A stretch of DNA of 64,000 nucleotides. Origin: Selaginella moellendorffii. Taxonomy: Eukaryota; Streptophyta; Lycopodiopsida; Selaginellales; Selaginellaceae. How positions within the stretch are numbered: the stretch's first letter is position 1; each line of letters opens with the position of its first letter. A model generated the notes under the pieces. It worked only from the letters and a program-made list of their open reading frames with translations, had not been told where the DNA came from and did no database searches. The translations under genes were made by a program, and so were the position numbers. Shown in pieces: positions 35,401 to 44,897 of the stretch. The stretch lies in NCBI RefSeq assembly GCF_000143415.4, contig NW_003314298.1:375561-439560 (forward strand), read 5' to 3'.

Positions 35401-37636
35401 ATTATTGTTAATTATCCATTAAAAACCTTTGGCTTGATCCAGCTTGTTCCTTGAGGAAGAAAACAAAACTAGATCTTCTCTCTCCGCTCGCGCAGTATCC
35501 CTTTGCGAAGAAATCGAATGGGCTTTGATTCCTTTTCTATTTTTTCTTCGAATTCTTGCAGCCGCAGCAGCAGCAGCGCAAGCTCGCGAGAGGTTCCTTT
35601 GTTTGACTGGAAAGTTTGCGTGCTTTGACTGGCTCCAGTCCGAAGGCTCGGGAATCTCTTGGTTCACACTGCTTGGAAGGGAAGAAAAGAAACAATTAAG
35701 AGCAGGGGGATCAATGCTCTCTTAAGGTGGTCAACCTGGGACGATCGATCTCATATCTTTTTTTCTTGGAGCCGGCCTTGAACTAGATCGATCGTAGGAC
35801 TCCAGCTTTTTAAACAAATCGGTGAATGGTGAAAACGAGGCAATTCCGCTCACCCTCGCGAGAGAAAAGAGAAAAGTTGCTGTGAGTTTGAGTACTTGGA
35901 AGGGCAGCAGCTTTCTCGTCATTTGCGTGCATTGACCCAACAACAAGAGGCTTGTGATCGCCGGGAGCGAATCTCGAACGCTTAGTTTGAAGTGTTTTCA
36001 AGACGATTCGGCCAAACTTTGGAAGGATAAACGGAGGTCTGTGTGATTGCCACAAAATAGATCGATATCATCACACCATGAAAGAGTAGAAGTTTCTTTA
36101 AGATGGATCTTTGCCCCAAACCAAAAACTCTCTCGCAGGATCCAGCCCATGGATTGATCATCGCGTGATTTTCGTTTGGGAGTGCCGATCCAGAGCTCTC
36201 AATTGGCTGTCCCTCTCGCTGCTTTTCGAAAGAAGTAATTACCTCCATATACCAAAGAGCCGAGTGATGTGGTCCCTTTGACAAAGCACACACACACACA
36301 CACACACACAAGCACTGTTTGCTGGGCCTCCGTGAGCTGGATCGCCCAGATGGGCGTTAAAAACTCCCACGTTACAGTGGTCCCTCGAGCGATCTCTCGT
36401 CCGTATCTACGTACATACGCCCCAGAAAACGCCCTCGTATGGCCACCTTGGTACACTGCGACTGCGCTGTCGACCGTACCGTATAGGTAGCATAGTTTAT
36501 CTCTGACCGACATCGCCTTTGCTACTTCTACTACTTAGCATACTACTTTACACCTTTTTGTTTCGCTCACTCGCTCGCTCGCTCTTTCGCAAACTAGTTT
36601 TACTCGAACAGTGGTCCCCTTTTCTCTCATTCATTCATTCATTCCATCCATCATAGAAGAGAAAAGCTATTCTTCTTCGCGAGAAGCGCGAGCGACATCT
36701 TGTTAGCTTTTCTGGTCGCGGGAGCGCGACGAAGAGAGAGTTTTCCAGTAGAGCACGAGCGATCTCTTCCTCTCTCTCTCTCTCTCTTGAATCTCCCACA
36801 CTTTGGTTCTAGATCGAATAGAGCAGCAGCTTAGATCACACAACTCGCGAAAAACTTGAAAGAATTGTCGGTGAGATTGAGCGATCCATCTCCACGCAAG
36901 AAGAGTAAGAACATTCCAGTGACGACCACCCTCTTAAAGATCCCTCCTTCTCTTCTCTTTCTCTCACGAGAGTAGTATAAAGCTAGGAGGATCTCTAAGA
37001 TTTGATCTCGCCAGGAGCACAGGAGAGAGAGGATAGAGTCGATCTATGGTCGCGAAGCTTATCGTGGAATTGAGTAGCGCTAGTTGTAGCAGCAGCGATG
37101 GTGGAAGCGGCGCAGTGGTGGAGGAGAGGATCATTCCAGTGGCAAGGAGAGGACTCTGGTGGTATAGAGCTGGAGTATGGCCCCCCTTTTCTTTCCAGGG
37201 ACCAGGAGCTCTCTAGATCGCGTCGCCACCATCGCAAAGCCATCGTGATCTTCGTCGCCGCCGTGTCGTCGTGTCGCAGATTCATGGTTGGCATTTTGGC
37301 AGGGGGCTGAGCGAGCAAGAATTTGGAGCGTAGCGCAGCGGCACCGCGAGGTCGCGCGAGGGAAGCGAGCGAGCGAGCTCGAGCGAGAATTGGGCTGGAG
37401 AAATTCTTGGGTCAGATAGTGGCGCCAGCGCGAGCGGGGCTTTGTTTTCTAGCTCCCAGTAGCAAAATCCAGTCGCGCAAGTGGTTTGGAGCTAGCTAGC
37501 TCATAGCTAGGAGGTGCGCGAGAAAGGATACCTTCTACGAATTTCTTCTTCTCCCTCGATCGGTCGAGAGGATCGAGGAGAGGCTGCAAGCGGGAGGACG
37601 ACGAATTCTCTACGGAGGAATCCAAAGCTGCATGGG
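35401..37636 (+). promoter_or_regulatory. Upstream region and long leader of the IDD gene
   Basis: Contains (GGTGCA)n-like bases just before it (35342-35370), a CA microsatellite, CGCT runs (36565-36590), CATT runs (36628-36645), a CT run (36769-36787), and a long purine/pyrimidine-rich stretch to 37636. The CT-rich parts are typical of plant core promoters and leaders (Y patch). No open frame here has coding support. The transcription start could not be placed. Confidence 0.4.
36287..36310. repeat. (CA)12 microsatellite
   Basis: Twelve uninterrupted CA units. Confidence 0.97.
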
Positions 37637-39754
37637 ATGCCACCGGATTTCGTGACCCTCCTGTCCAATTCCCATCACCACCACCAGCACCACCACCACC
37701 ACCAGCGCGCTGCTCCTCCGCCGCCACCCTTTCTGGGCGCCGCCGGCATTCTCCTCAATTCTCCCGGGAATTTCAAGGAGGAATTCGAGGGAGGAGGAGG
37801 CGAGCTTCTCGCGGACAAGGAGCACGACTTCCGGGATTTCCTTGTGGCCGCTGGTGGAGATCAGATGACCACCACTTCCAATCTCACCTCGGCATCGGGC
37901 GATGCTAGCGTCTCGTCTGGCGGAGGAGGAGGCGGCGGCGGCGGAGGTCATCAGCCACAGCCACTCCCAGGCGGCGGCGGCGGAGCTGCAGCAGCATCGA
38001 ATGCCGGCGCCGCTGGCCAGCCTCCCGCCAAGAAGAAGCGCAATCTCCCCGGAACTCCAGGTAGATCCATCCATCCCTCTCTGGATTGTTTTATTTTGGC
38101 TGGCCATTGTTCTTGGAAATATTTGGTGTGTTCCTGTTCTTCGTGTGTTCTTGGATGGATCATGGATGGAATGGAACGCCCGATCTTCCAGTGCGGCATT
38201 AAATTCGTGGCGTGGTAATTGCAGACCCGGATGCGGAAGTTATCGCGCTGTCCCCAAAGACGTTAATGGCGACCAACAGATTCGTGTGTGAGATCTGTGG
38301 CAAGGGTTTCCAGCGCGACCAAAACCTCCAGCTCCACCGCCGCGGCCACAATCTGCCCTGGAAGCTCCGCCAGCGGACGAGCAAGGAGCCGCGCAAGCGC
38401 GTCTACGTGTGCCCCGAGGCGTCGTGCGTCCACCATGATCCCTCGCGCGCGCTCGGCGACCTCACCGGCATCAAGAAGCACTTCTGCCGCAAGCACGGCG
38501 AGAAGAAGTGGAAGTGCGACAAGTGCAACAAGCGCTACGCCGTCCAGTCGGATTGGAAGGCGCATTCCAAGACGTGCGGCACCCGGGAGTATCGATGCGA
38601 CTGCGGCACGCTCTTCTCCAGGTACTCCCTCGCGATCCAATCCATTTCTTTCTTCTTCCTCCTCGCGTTCTTGCGATCTTTCTTCGATAATCTCGTCTTG
38701 CTGCTCGTTCTAGCGGTCTTTCTTCCATTCTTGGTCGATAATCTCGCGTTCCTCCTCGTCTTTCCTCGATAATCTCGTCTTCCTCCTCGTTCTAGCGATC
38801 TTTTTCCCATTCTCTCTTCGACAATCTCGTGTTCTTCCTCGTTCCAGCGATCTTTCTTGCTCGTCGGATCTTTCTTTCATTCTCTGCGTTGTTTCTCGAT
38901 ATCTCTCGCTCCATGGATCTTTCTTGCGTGTCTCGAGCCTTCTCCTCGAAATATCGTTCCCTGGCGCTCGATTCACCGCTCGATCATCGCCATTCCCTCG
39001 TTGTTGCTCGAAATCTCGCGTTTCTTGATTGCATGCTCATCGCTCCCTCGCGATTTCCTTTCCATGGATCGACATGACACATGCGTGTGCGCTGCTGCAG
39101 GAGGGACAGCTTCATCACACACCGCGCCTTCTGCGACGCGCTGGCGGAGGAGAGCGCCAGGATCAAGCCCGGCACGGCAGCGGCGGCGGCGGCGGCGGCG
39201 CAGCTCAATCCCAATTCCGCCCAGCCCGACGCCTCCACCGATTCCCTGCCGCCCGGCGCCGTCCCGACCTCGCCCTACACAGTCCGGCTGCCGCCCGTGG
39301 TGGATCCATCGCTCACCGGTACCCCTCCGCGATTGCCAGGAGGCGACCTCTCCTCTAGCGGCGCCTTCGACGATTTCTCTTCTTCCAGGGCGGGATCGTC
39401 ATGCCTTCCAAGGCTCTCTCTCTGGCTGGGTCCCGGGCCGGGAGGAGGACCAGGGCAGCCATCCACGTCCATGATCCAGCAAATGCAAGCCGGCGGCGAT
39501 CCGGAGATGGGCAGCTTGGGCCTGGATCCCTCGCACTTCCTCCTGCCGCCCAAGTTGCTATCGAGCTCGCAATTCGAGCTGGATCGTGGCGGTGGGGGTG
39601 GCGGTGGCGGCGGGTTCTTCCCGATGGCTGGCGGGGCGTTTGGAGGCTCGGGCTCCTTCTCCGACTTGATGGGCATTAGCAACCGGAGCTTGGACTCCAT
39701 GGCCGCGAATTCTTCCAGCAATGGCGGTGGTGCCTCGTTCTTGGGGAATCAAGC

Positions 39755-39785
<31 letters not shown>

Positions 39786-40481
39786 GTTCCTCCGCAGATG
39801 TCCGCCACGGCATTGCTCCAGAAGGCGGCGCAGATGGGAGCTACCGCCGGGAACAACTCGCTGCTGCGGGGATTTGGATTGGACTCGAGCTCGTTTGGAT
39901 TGGGCAGCTTCTGGCAGCAGCAGCAGCAGCAGCAGCAAAGCGGAGGAGGAGGAGCATCCAGGAACGTTAGCGCCGCTGCATTGCACCACCAGTTTGGTGG
40001 CGGAGGAAGGGGAGGAGCTCTAGCGGTGGCGCAAGAACAGGGTGGCGGCGCTACCATGCATGGAGAGTTTGGAGGCTATGGCGGGATGTTCAACTGCTAT
40101 CCACCGATGTTCGCGGACGTGGGTCTCGGCGGCAATAGCGCCGGAGGATTCCGGATGCTCCACCAGGATCAAGAGCAGCAACAACAGCAGGATCATCAAT
40201 CCATGCTGGTGGCGGCATTGGTTCCAAAGACCGAGGAGGGATGCGATCAAGCGCAGGGGGCGCTGACGCGCGATTTTTTGGGTGGCGCCGCCGCGAGCTT
40301 GGTGGAGAGCTTGAGCCAGCAGCAGCAGCAGCAGCAGCAGCACGAGGCGGGAGAGGAGCAAGAGGAGGAGGAGAATGGGCGGGGCGATGGCGGAGATGGA
40401 GAAGAGGAGGAAGAGCTGGAATCGCTGGGCGGAGGTGGCGGTGGCGGTGGCTCGTCCGATAAGTCGTGGGATGGCTCATGA
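37637..40481 (+). CDS. INDETERMINATE-domain (IDD/BIRD) C2H2 zinc-finger factor
   Basis: A 733-aa plant transcription factor from exons 37637-38060, 38225-38621 and 39101-40481. The ID domain starts with the nuclear signal [20 protein letters not shown], then ZF1 [21 protein letters not shown] (C2H2; about residue 163), ZF2 [20 protein letters not shown] (about 204), ZF3 [21 protein letters not shown] (C2HC; about 239) and ZF4 [20 protein letters not shown] (about 266), split by intron 2. Both conserved C-terminal motifs are present: [16 protein letters not shown] (about 507) and LTRDFLG (about 663). In seed plants these mediate contact with GRAS proteins such as SCR and SHR. Low-complexity runs (H, G, A, Q up to nine) inflate the length. 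An out-of-frame ATG at 37632 opens a 7-codon frame overlapping the main ATG. Confidence 0.96.
38660..38860. repeat. Degenerate tandem repeat inside IDD intron 2
   Basis: Two to three units of about 70-75 bases recur with the core 'CGATAATCTCGTCTT..CTGCTCGTTCTAGCG.TCTTTCTTCCATTC', each divided into shorter TCGATAATCTCG and TCCTCGTTC pieces. The intron is 479 bases, long for this window, apparently because of the repeat. Confidence 0.65.
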
Positions 40482-40544
40482 TAATAAGATTGAATTGTCG
40501 TATAGTAACTCTGGGCTTTAGGGTTTACATTTGGGCGCACCCCA

Positions 40545-42766
40545 TTAGGGCTTATTTGTCAAGTTTTTGGGCGCGATGGGCGATCGTTGCTGCTGCGGCG
40601 GCTTGTATTTCCAGGGGAATTTCTCCGCCAAGAATCCATCGATGTCGAAATCTTTGTCTGCGCTGCCCAATTCCTGGGCGATGTCTGGAGGATTTGTCTT
40701 TCGCTTCTCCGCTGGATCCAAAATCCCGGCTAGACCCTCGATCGTAGGAGCCAAAAACTCGGATATGTTGACGTCCCACGGCGCTTCTTCCACGACTTCG
40801 GTTCTCTGCAGAACGATTTGGACGTATCAATGAGAAGGAAAGAGAGTTTTGTTTTCCAGAAGTACCTGTTGGAGGCATTGAGTTCTCAGCTCCTCGGCTC
40901 GAACGGCGTTCCCGCAGCGCTCCTCCATCGCGGCCCACGAAAGCCACGCGGGCATGTTTTGCGAATCCAGGCGCAGTGCGCTCCGGAACAAAGCTCTTGC
41001 GGCACCATAGTTCTCGTCTTTGCCTTCCAAAACACCCCATGCCTGTGAGAAAGAAAGAGCAAAGTTTTAACTTCCTGCCAGACGAAAAAGTGGTCGATCA
41101 TCTTACCTGGTACGTTTTCACAGCGTTCAGGTTCCTGTTGCTCACCGCTAGTGATTTTTGATAGTAATCACGCGCGGAGTCGAGGTTTCCTTCTTTCCAC
41201 TCCACCCATCCCCAAGCCTGCTCGCACAGGAGAAGCAAATAAAAAGAGGTAAGAACGAGACGATGAAAGCGTACACTGTCCAACGTACCAGCCACAACGG
41301 TTGGTGCTTTGCATCGATCAGCACAGCACGCCTAAAATGCCTCCGCGCAATGTCTGGCTGTCCACAGTCGTACTCGAAAAGAGCGAAGGCTTGAAGAAGT
41401 ACCACGTCTTTGGGATTGAGCTCCATTCCCCTCTGAAAGAGGTGACGAGCGCGGCCTTTGTTTCCTTCCTTGGCCTCGAAGCGAGCCCAGGCTTGCCATA
41501 TGTGTCCATTTCGAGGAACTGCTTGGAGACCTCTCTGCCAGTTCACAAAAACAAACCTTCGCATCAGGAAACCTGCGAGAAAGAAAAACGAAATGACGAA
41601 CCTGGAATAATTGCCTGACAGAAGCCTTGATTCCATATTCAGCTTCCATTAGTGCCCAGGCCTGTTGGAAAAGAAAATGAGTCAGAGAAAACCAAAATGA
41701 GAATGAAACGCTCCCACGCACCAGCCAGCTTGCTGCGCTCTTGGAGTTTGCTTGAGTAGCTTTTGTAAAGTACGTCCTAGCTTGCTCGATCTCGCCCATT
41801 CTGACCTCGATGATTGCCAGAGTCTGGTAGAGATACTCGTTTGGACCACAAAACTTGAGCCCTTTTAAGAGCAAAGCTCGAGCTTTTCTCATGCTTCCGT
41901 TTCGAAGTTCCAACACGGCCCAGCCATGCCAAGCTGCGGCATGCTTCTTATCTGCGACGGTGGCCGCGTCGAAAAGTGTCCTTGCTCTGGAAACATTGCC
42001 GCTTCGCTCTTCTAGCACCGCCAAAGCCTTACAAAGAAGACTTATACAACTGTGTAGAAAAAAAAAAGAAGAAGAAGTTTTGTATGTATACCTGCCAGAT
42101 ATATGGATTTTCACCTCGGCAAGCTTGGCAACCATCTTCGTAGAGTTTCCTGGCTTCCTTGATTTTGCCCGACTTCACGAGGGAAGTTCCCAAAGCGACG
42201 TATGCTCGACCATCATCCGCCCAGTCTCTGATACACTAAAACACGTAAAACTACTCGTGAGTGGCAGCGAAAGAAGAAAAGAAGATCTTTACCTCTCGTA
42301 GAATGGCCTCCGCCATGAATTTTTTCTTCGTCCTCTGCGCGAGCTTTGCTTTGTAGAGCAAGAGATCGAGGTTGATCTTGAGCCTCCCATAGATCCTTCC
42401 AGGCACCACGGGAGCTCTGCTAGCAGCACCGATCTCTTGGACAACTCGGACATCGTCGCTGGAGATCGATGGCTCTTCCTCCGGCTCACTCTCGGACGAT
42501 TCCTCGGGCACTGCCACCACCTCCTCCGACGAATCTCCATTGCGGACGTGAGCCTCTAGCGCCTCGTCCCCAGCGGAGATGGAAGAAGTAGAAGAGGAAG
42601 ACGAAGAAGATATCGCATGGGGTTGCAAGGAGCTCGAAGACTCAAACCTCAATCCACCGAGAAACGCTGGCTTTCGAGACGACGGCGATGATCCCAGCGA
42701 CGCTGTGCTCGCCGAAGAGAGGCGCAATGCGATGGAATTGGAGTGCTGGAGGAACGCCACCGCCAT
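40545..42766 (-). CDS. HCF107: HCF107-like HAT/TPR RNA-binding protein, chloroplast
   Basis: In Arabidopsis, HCF107 binds the psbH 5' end in the chloroplast, stabilises it and aids translation. Eight exons, all in phase 0: 42766-42293, 42235-42092, 42027-41722, 41661-41602, 41534-41289, 41217-41107, 41042-40866, 40805-40545; 592 aa. The N-terminal 60 residues are Ser-rich (transit peptide), then an acidic linker (ESSESEPEEEP). The HAT array begins NLDLLLYKAKLAQRTK and includes ENPYIWQ, LFDAATVADKKHAAAWHGWA, GLKFCGPNEYLYQTLAIIE, HIWQAWARFEAKEGN, QPLW|AWGWVEWKEGN, ARALFRSALRLDSQN and AWLSWAAMEERCGNAVRAEE. The C-terminus (RTEVVEEAPWDVNISEFL) fits HCF107. Every intron falls at a HAT boundary. Start: ATG at 42766. 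Confidence 0.93.
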
Positions 42767-43007
42767 AGCCAACACCACCGCTTAGCCACACTCACTAACA
42801 TCATCCACAACGCCAAACCAGGATTTCTTAGCAACAATCCCGCTATAAGATCGAGCTCGAGTACCTCTCAAGGAGCTGCCACCATGGATCAGGAAGAAAT
42901 GTGGGGCGCCTCGGCCACCGCCACCGCCATCATCATCGCGCTCCATGCCCGGGAAGATGTAGCCCTATTACTTCTTAGATCAAAACCCTAGCAGGGTTTC
43001 TAGAGCT
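42767..43007. promoter_or_regulatory. Short bidirectional promoter (HCF107-like / VFB-like)
   Basis: Only 241 bases separate the two start codons. At 42980-42998 lies AAAACCCTAGCAGGGTTTC, an inverted pair of telo-boxes (AAACCCTA on one strand, AAACCCTG on the other), close to the VFB start. Telo-boxes are known promoter elements of plant housekeeping and translation genes. Shared control of the two genes is an inference. Confidence 0.6.
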
Positions 43008-44525
43008 ATGGGTAGCGCCTCGTCTTTCAACAAGAGATCGATTGCGCCTACCGGCGGCGGCAGTGTGATCGAGATCCCAGGTACTAGCATCAATCCAGGG
43101 AACGAGGAATCACCATCGCCATGGGCAGAAGAAGAGAAGAATGTGGATCTTGCCGATCCCACGCTTGTTCTTCCCGAGGAATGCCTAGGGCTCATCTTCG
43201 ATCGCCTCGACACGCGCGGCCGCAACGTCGCGTCGCTCGTCTGCCGCCGCTGGCTGGTCGCCGAGGCGAATTCTCGCAAGATCCTCTCGCTATCGGCGCC
43301 ACTGTCGCTGCCGGTGTCGTGCCTGGAATCCAGCCTTATGCGATTTACAGTGCTCTCCAAGCTGGGTCTCAAGTGTGAGCGAGGCGTCCCTTCCATCACC
43401 GACGAGGGGCTGGTGCTCATCGCCACGCACTGCCGCCGCCTCAGCAAGCTCAAGCTCAAGAACTGTACAGGGCTCCAAGACGATGGGCTCGTCGCCTTCG
43501 CCGCCGCGGTGTGCCGGGCATCCTTTCGATCCTTCTCGTGCTGCTCGTGTGGATTCGGCTCGCGGGGGCTCAACGCGATCATCAAGAACTGCGTGGCTCT
43601 CGAGGATCTCTCCGTGAAGAGGCTCCGGATGGGTGGCGAGCCGGGGCAGCTGGTCGAGGGGCCGAGCAAGCTCAAGCGGCTGTCCATCAAGAACATCCTG
43701 GATGGCGGCCATGCTTTCACGCCGCTCATCGCGAGCTCCAAGCATCTTCACACGCTGATCATCTTCAAGGCTACCGGTCAGTGGGACAAGCTCTTGGAGC
43801 TGTCCGTGGAGGGGCTGAGCGAGCTGACGGAGCTGAGGATCGAGAAGCTCCATCTCGGCGATCAAGGGCTGGTAGCTCTCGCAAAATGCCGCAAGCTCCA
43901 GGTGCTCTTCCTCGCCAGAACTCCTGAGTGTAGCAACACGGGGTTGTCAGCCATAGCCAACGGATGCCGGTCGCTTCGCAAGCTTCACGTTGATGGTTGC
44001 TTTACGGGGAGAATCGGGGACAAGGGGCTGCTTACCGTCGGCGAGAGGTGTCCGGAGCTCAAGGAGCTCGTTCTCATCGGCGTGTCCGTCACCTCCAACA
44101 GTCTGGGAACTGTTTTTACGAACTGCATGGGGCTGGAGCGTCTCGCAGTGTGGAACAGCGAGACTTTTGGGGACGGGGAGCTGGCTTGCATCGGAAGCAA
44201 GTGCCAGGCTCTACGCAAGCTGTGTATCAAGTGCTGTCCCATCTCGGACCAAGGACTGGAGGCGCTGGCCAGCGGGTGTCCGAGCTTGACCAAGGTGAAG
44301 ATCAAGAGGTGTAGGAGTGTATCGGCTTCTGGAGCTGCGTCGCTGATGATGGCTCACGACGGACTGGTGGTGACTTTGGAGGCTGATCAGGCGACCGAGG
44401 CAGAAAGGGGTCCGGTCGAGGAAGTTGTTCCTCTTGCTGTTGCTGGTGTTGCTGCTCCGAGCCGGTCGGCTTTTTCGAGAGCGAGGTCTGCGATTGTTGC
44501 TGCGTTAGGAAGAGTTCTCTCGTGA
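43008..44525 (+). CDS. F-box/LRR protein, VFB/SKIP2-like
   Basis: An intronless 505-aa SCF substrate receptor. The F-box is at about 53-95 (LVLPEECLGLIFDRLDTRGR, NVASLVCRRW). About a dozen C-terminal AMN1/GRR1-type LRRs follow: LSKLKLKNCTGLQDDGLVAF, LEDLSVKRLRMG, LTELRIEKLHLGDQGLVALA, LRKLHVDGCFTGRIGDKGLL, LKELVLIGVSVTSNSLGTVF, LRKLCIKCCPISDQGLEALA. The FRSFSCCSCGFGSRGLNAI block and the order of repeats match the Arabidopsis VIER F-BOX PROTEINE/SKIP2 family, linked to lateral-root growth and auxin responses. The unspliced structure is also typical. Divergent from the HCF107-like gene. Confidence 0.94.
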   Translation: MGSASSFNKRSIAPTGGGSVIEIPGTSINPGNEESPSPWAEEEKNVDLADPTLVLPEECLGLIFDRLDTRGRNVASLVCRRWLVAEANSRKILSLSAPLSLPVSCLESSLMRFTVLSKLGLKCERGVPSITDEGLVLIATHCRRLSKLKLKNCTGLQDDGLVAFAAAVCRASFRSFSCCSCGFGSRGLNAIIKNCVALEDLSVKRLRMGGEPGQLVEGPSKLKRLSIKNILDGGHAFTPLIASSKHLHTLIIFKATGQWDKLLELSVEGLSELTELRIEKLHLGDQGLVALAKCRKLQVLFLARTPECSNTGLSAIANGCRSLRKLHVDGCFTGRIGDKGLLTVGERCPELKELVLIGVSVTSNSLGTVFTNCMGLERLAVWNSETFGDGELACIGSKCQALRKLCIKCCPISDQGLEALASGCPSLTKVKIKRCRSVSASGAASLMMAHDGLVVTLEADQATEAERGPVEEVVPLAVAGVAAPSRSAFSRARSAIVAALGRVLS

Positions 44526-44897
44526 TCAGGACACACAGCGAAGCACGCACGAGCAATACAATTGTTTCAGGTAGACTTGTTAGTTCTTCTTTGTGAAGCT
44601 CACGCGTTTGTCTCCGGTGTTTCCTTCAATTCAAAGATCCGTGCTTGAGTTTCGCGAAGAATAGGAGAAGAAAAGTTTAAGAAACGTAGTAGTGCCTACT
44701 AGTGGAAAGGACTTTCAATCGTGATGCTCTAAGTGGCCGGTAAGCACTGTTTACTATTTTATGTGTTGATTCCTTATTCAGATGCTATGCTCCAGAACAT
44801 CCAGCGGCTTTGTCCTCTTGAGAGGAGCGCGATGAAAATTCTGGCCAAGTCCTAGGCCTCTTGGGCTGTAAGGCGTGGAGTAGTAGCAAAGGAGGAA
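44526..44897 (+). other. Spacer between VFB-like and ZDS genes
   Basis: Holds the VFB 3' flank and the ZDS promoter (same strand). No TATA box or other clear element is seen. Confidence 0.4.

Noticed and set aside
36199-36513. Minus-strand frame with a Cys-Val run
   Set aside because: The run is the translation of the CA microsatellite; no coding support around it.
37514-37636. A longer IDD N-terminus
   Set aside because: The upstream frame has no ATG; the first in-frame ATG is 37637.
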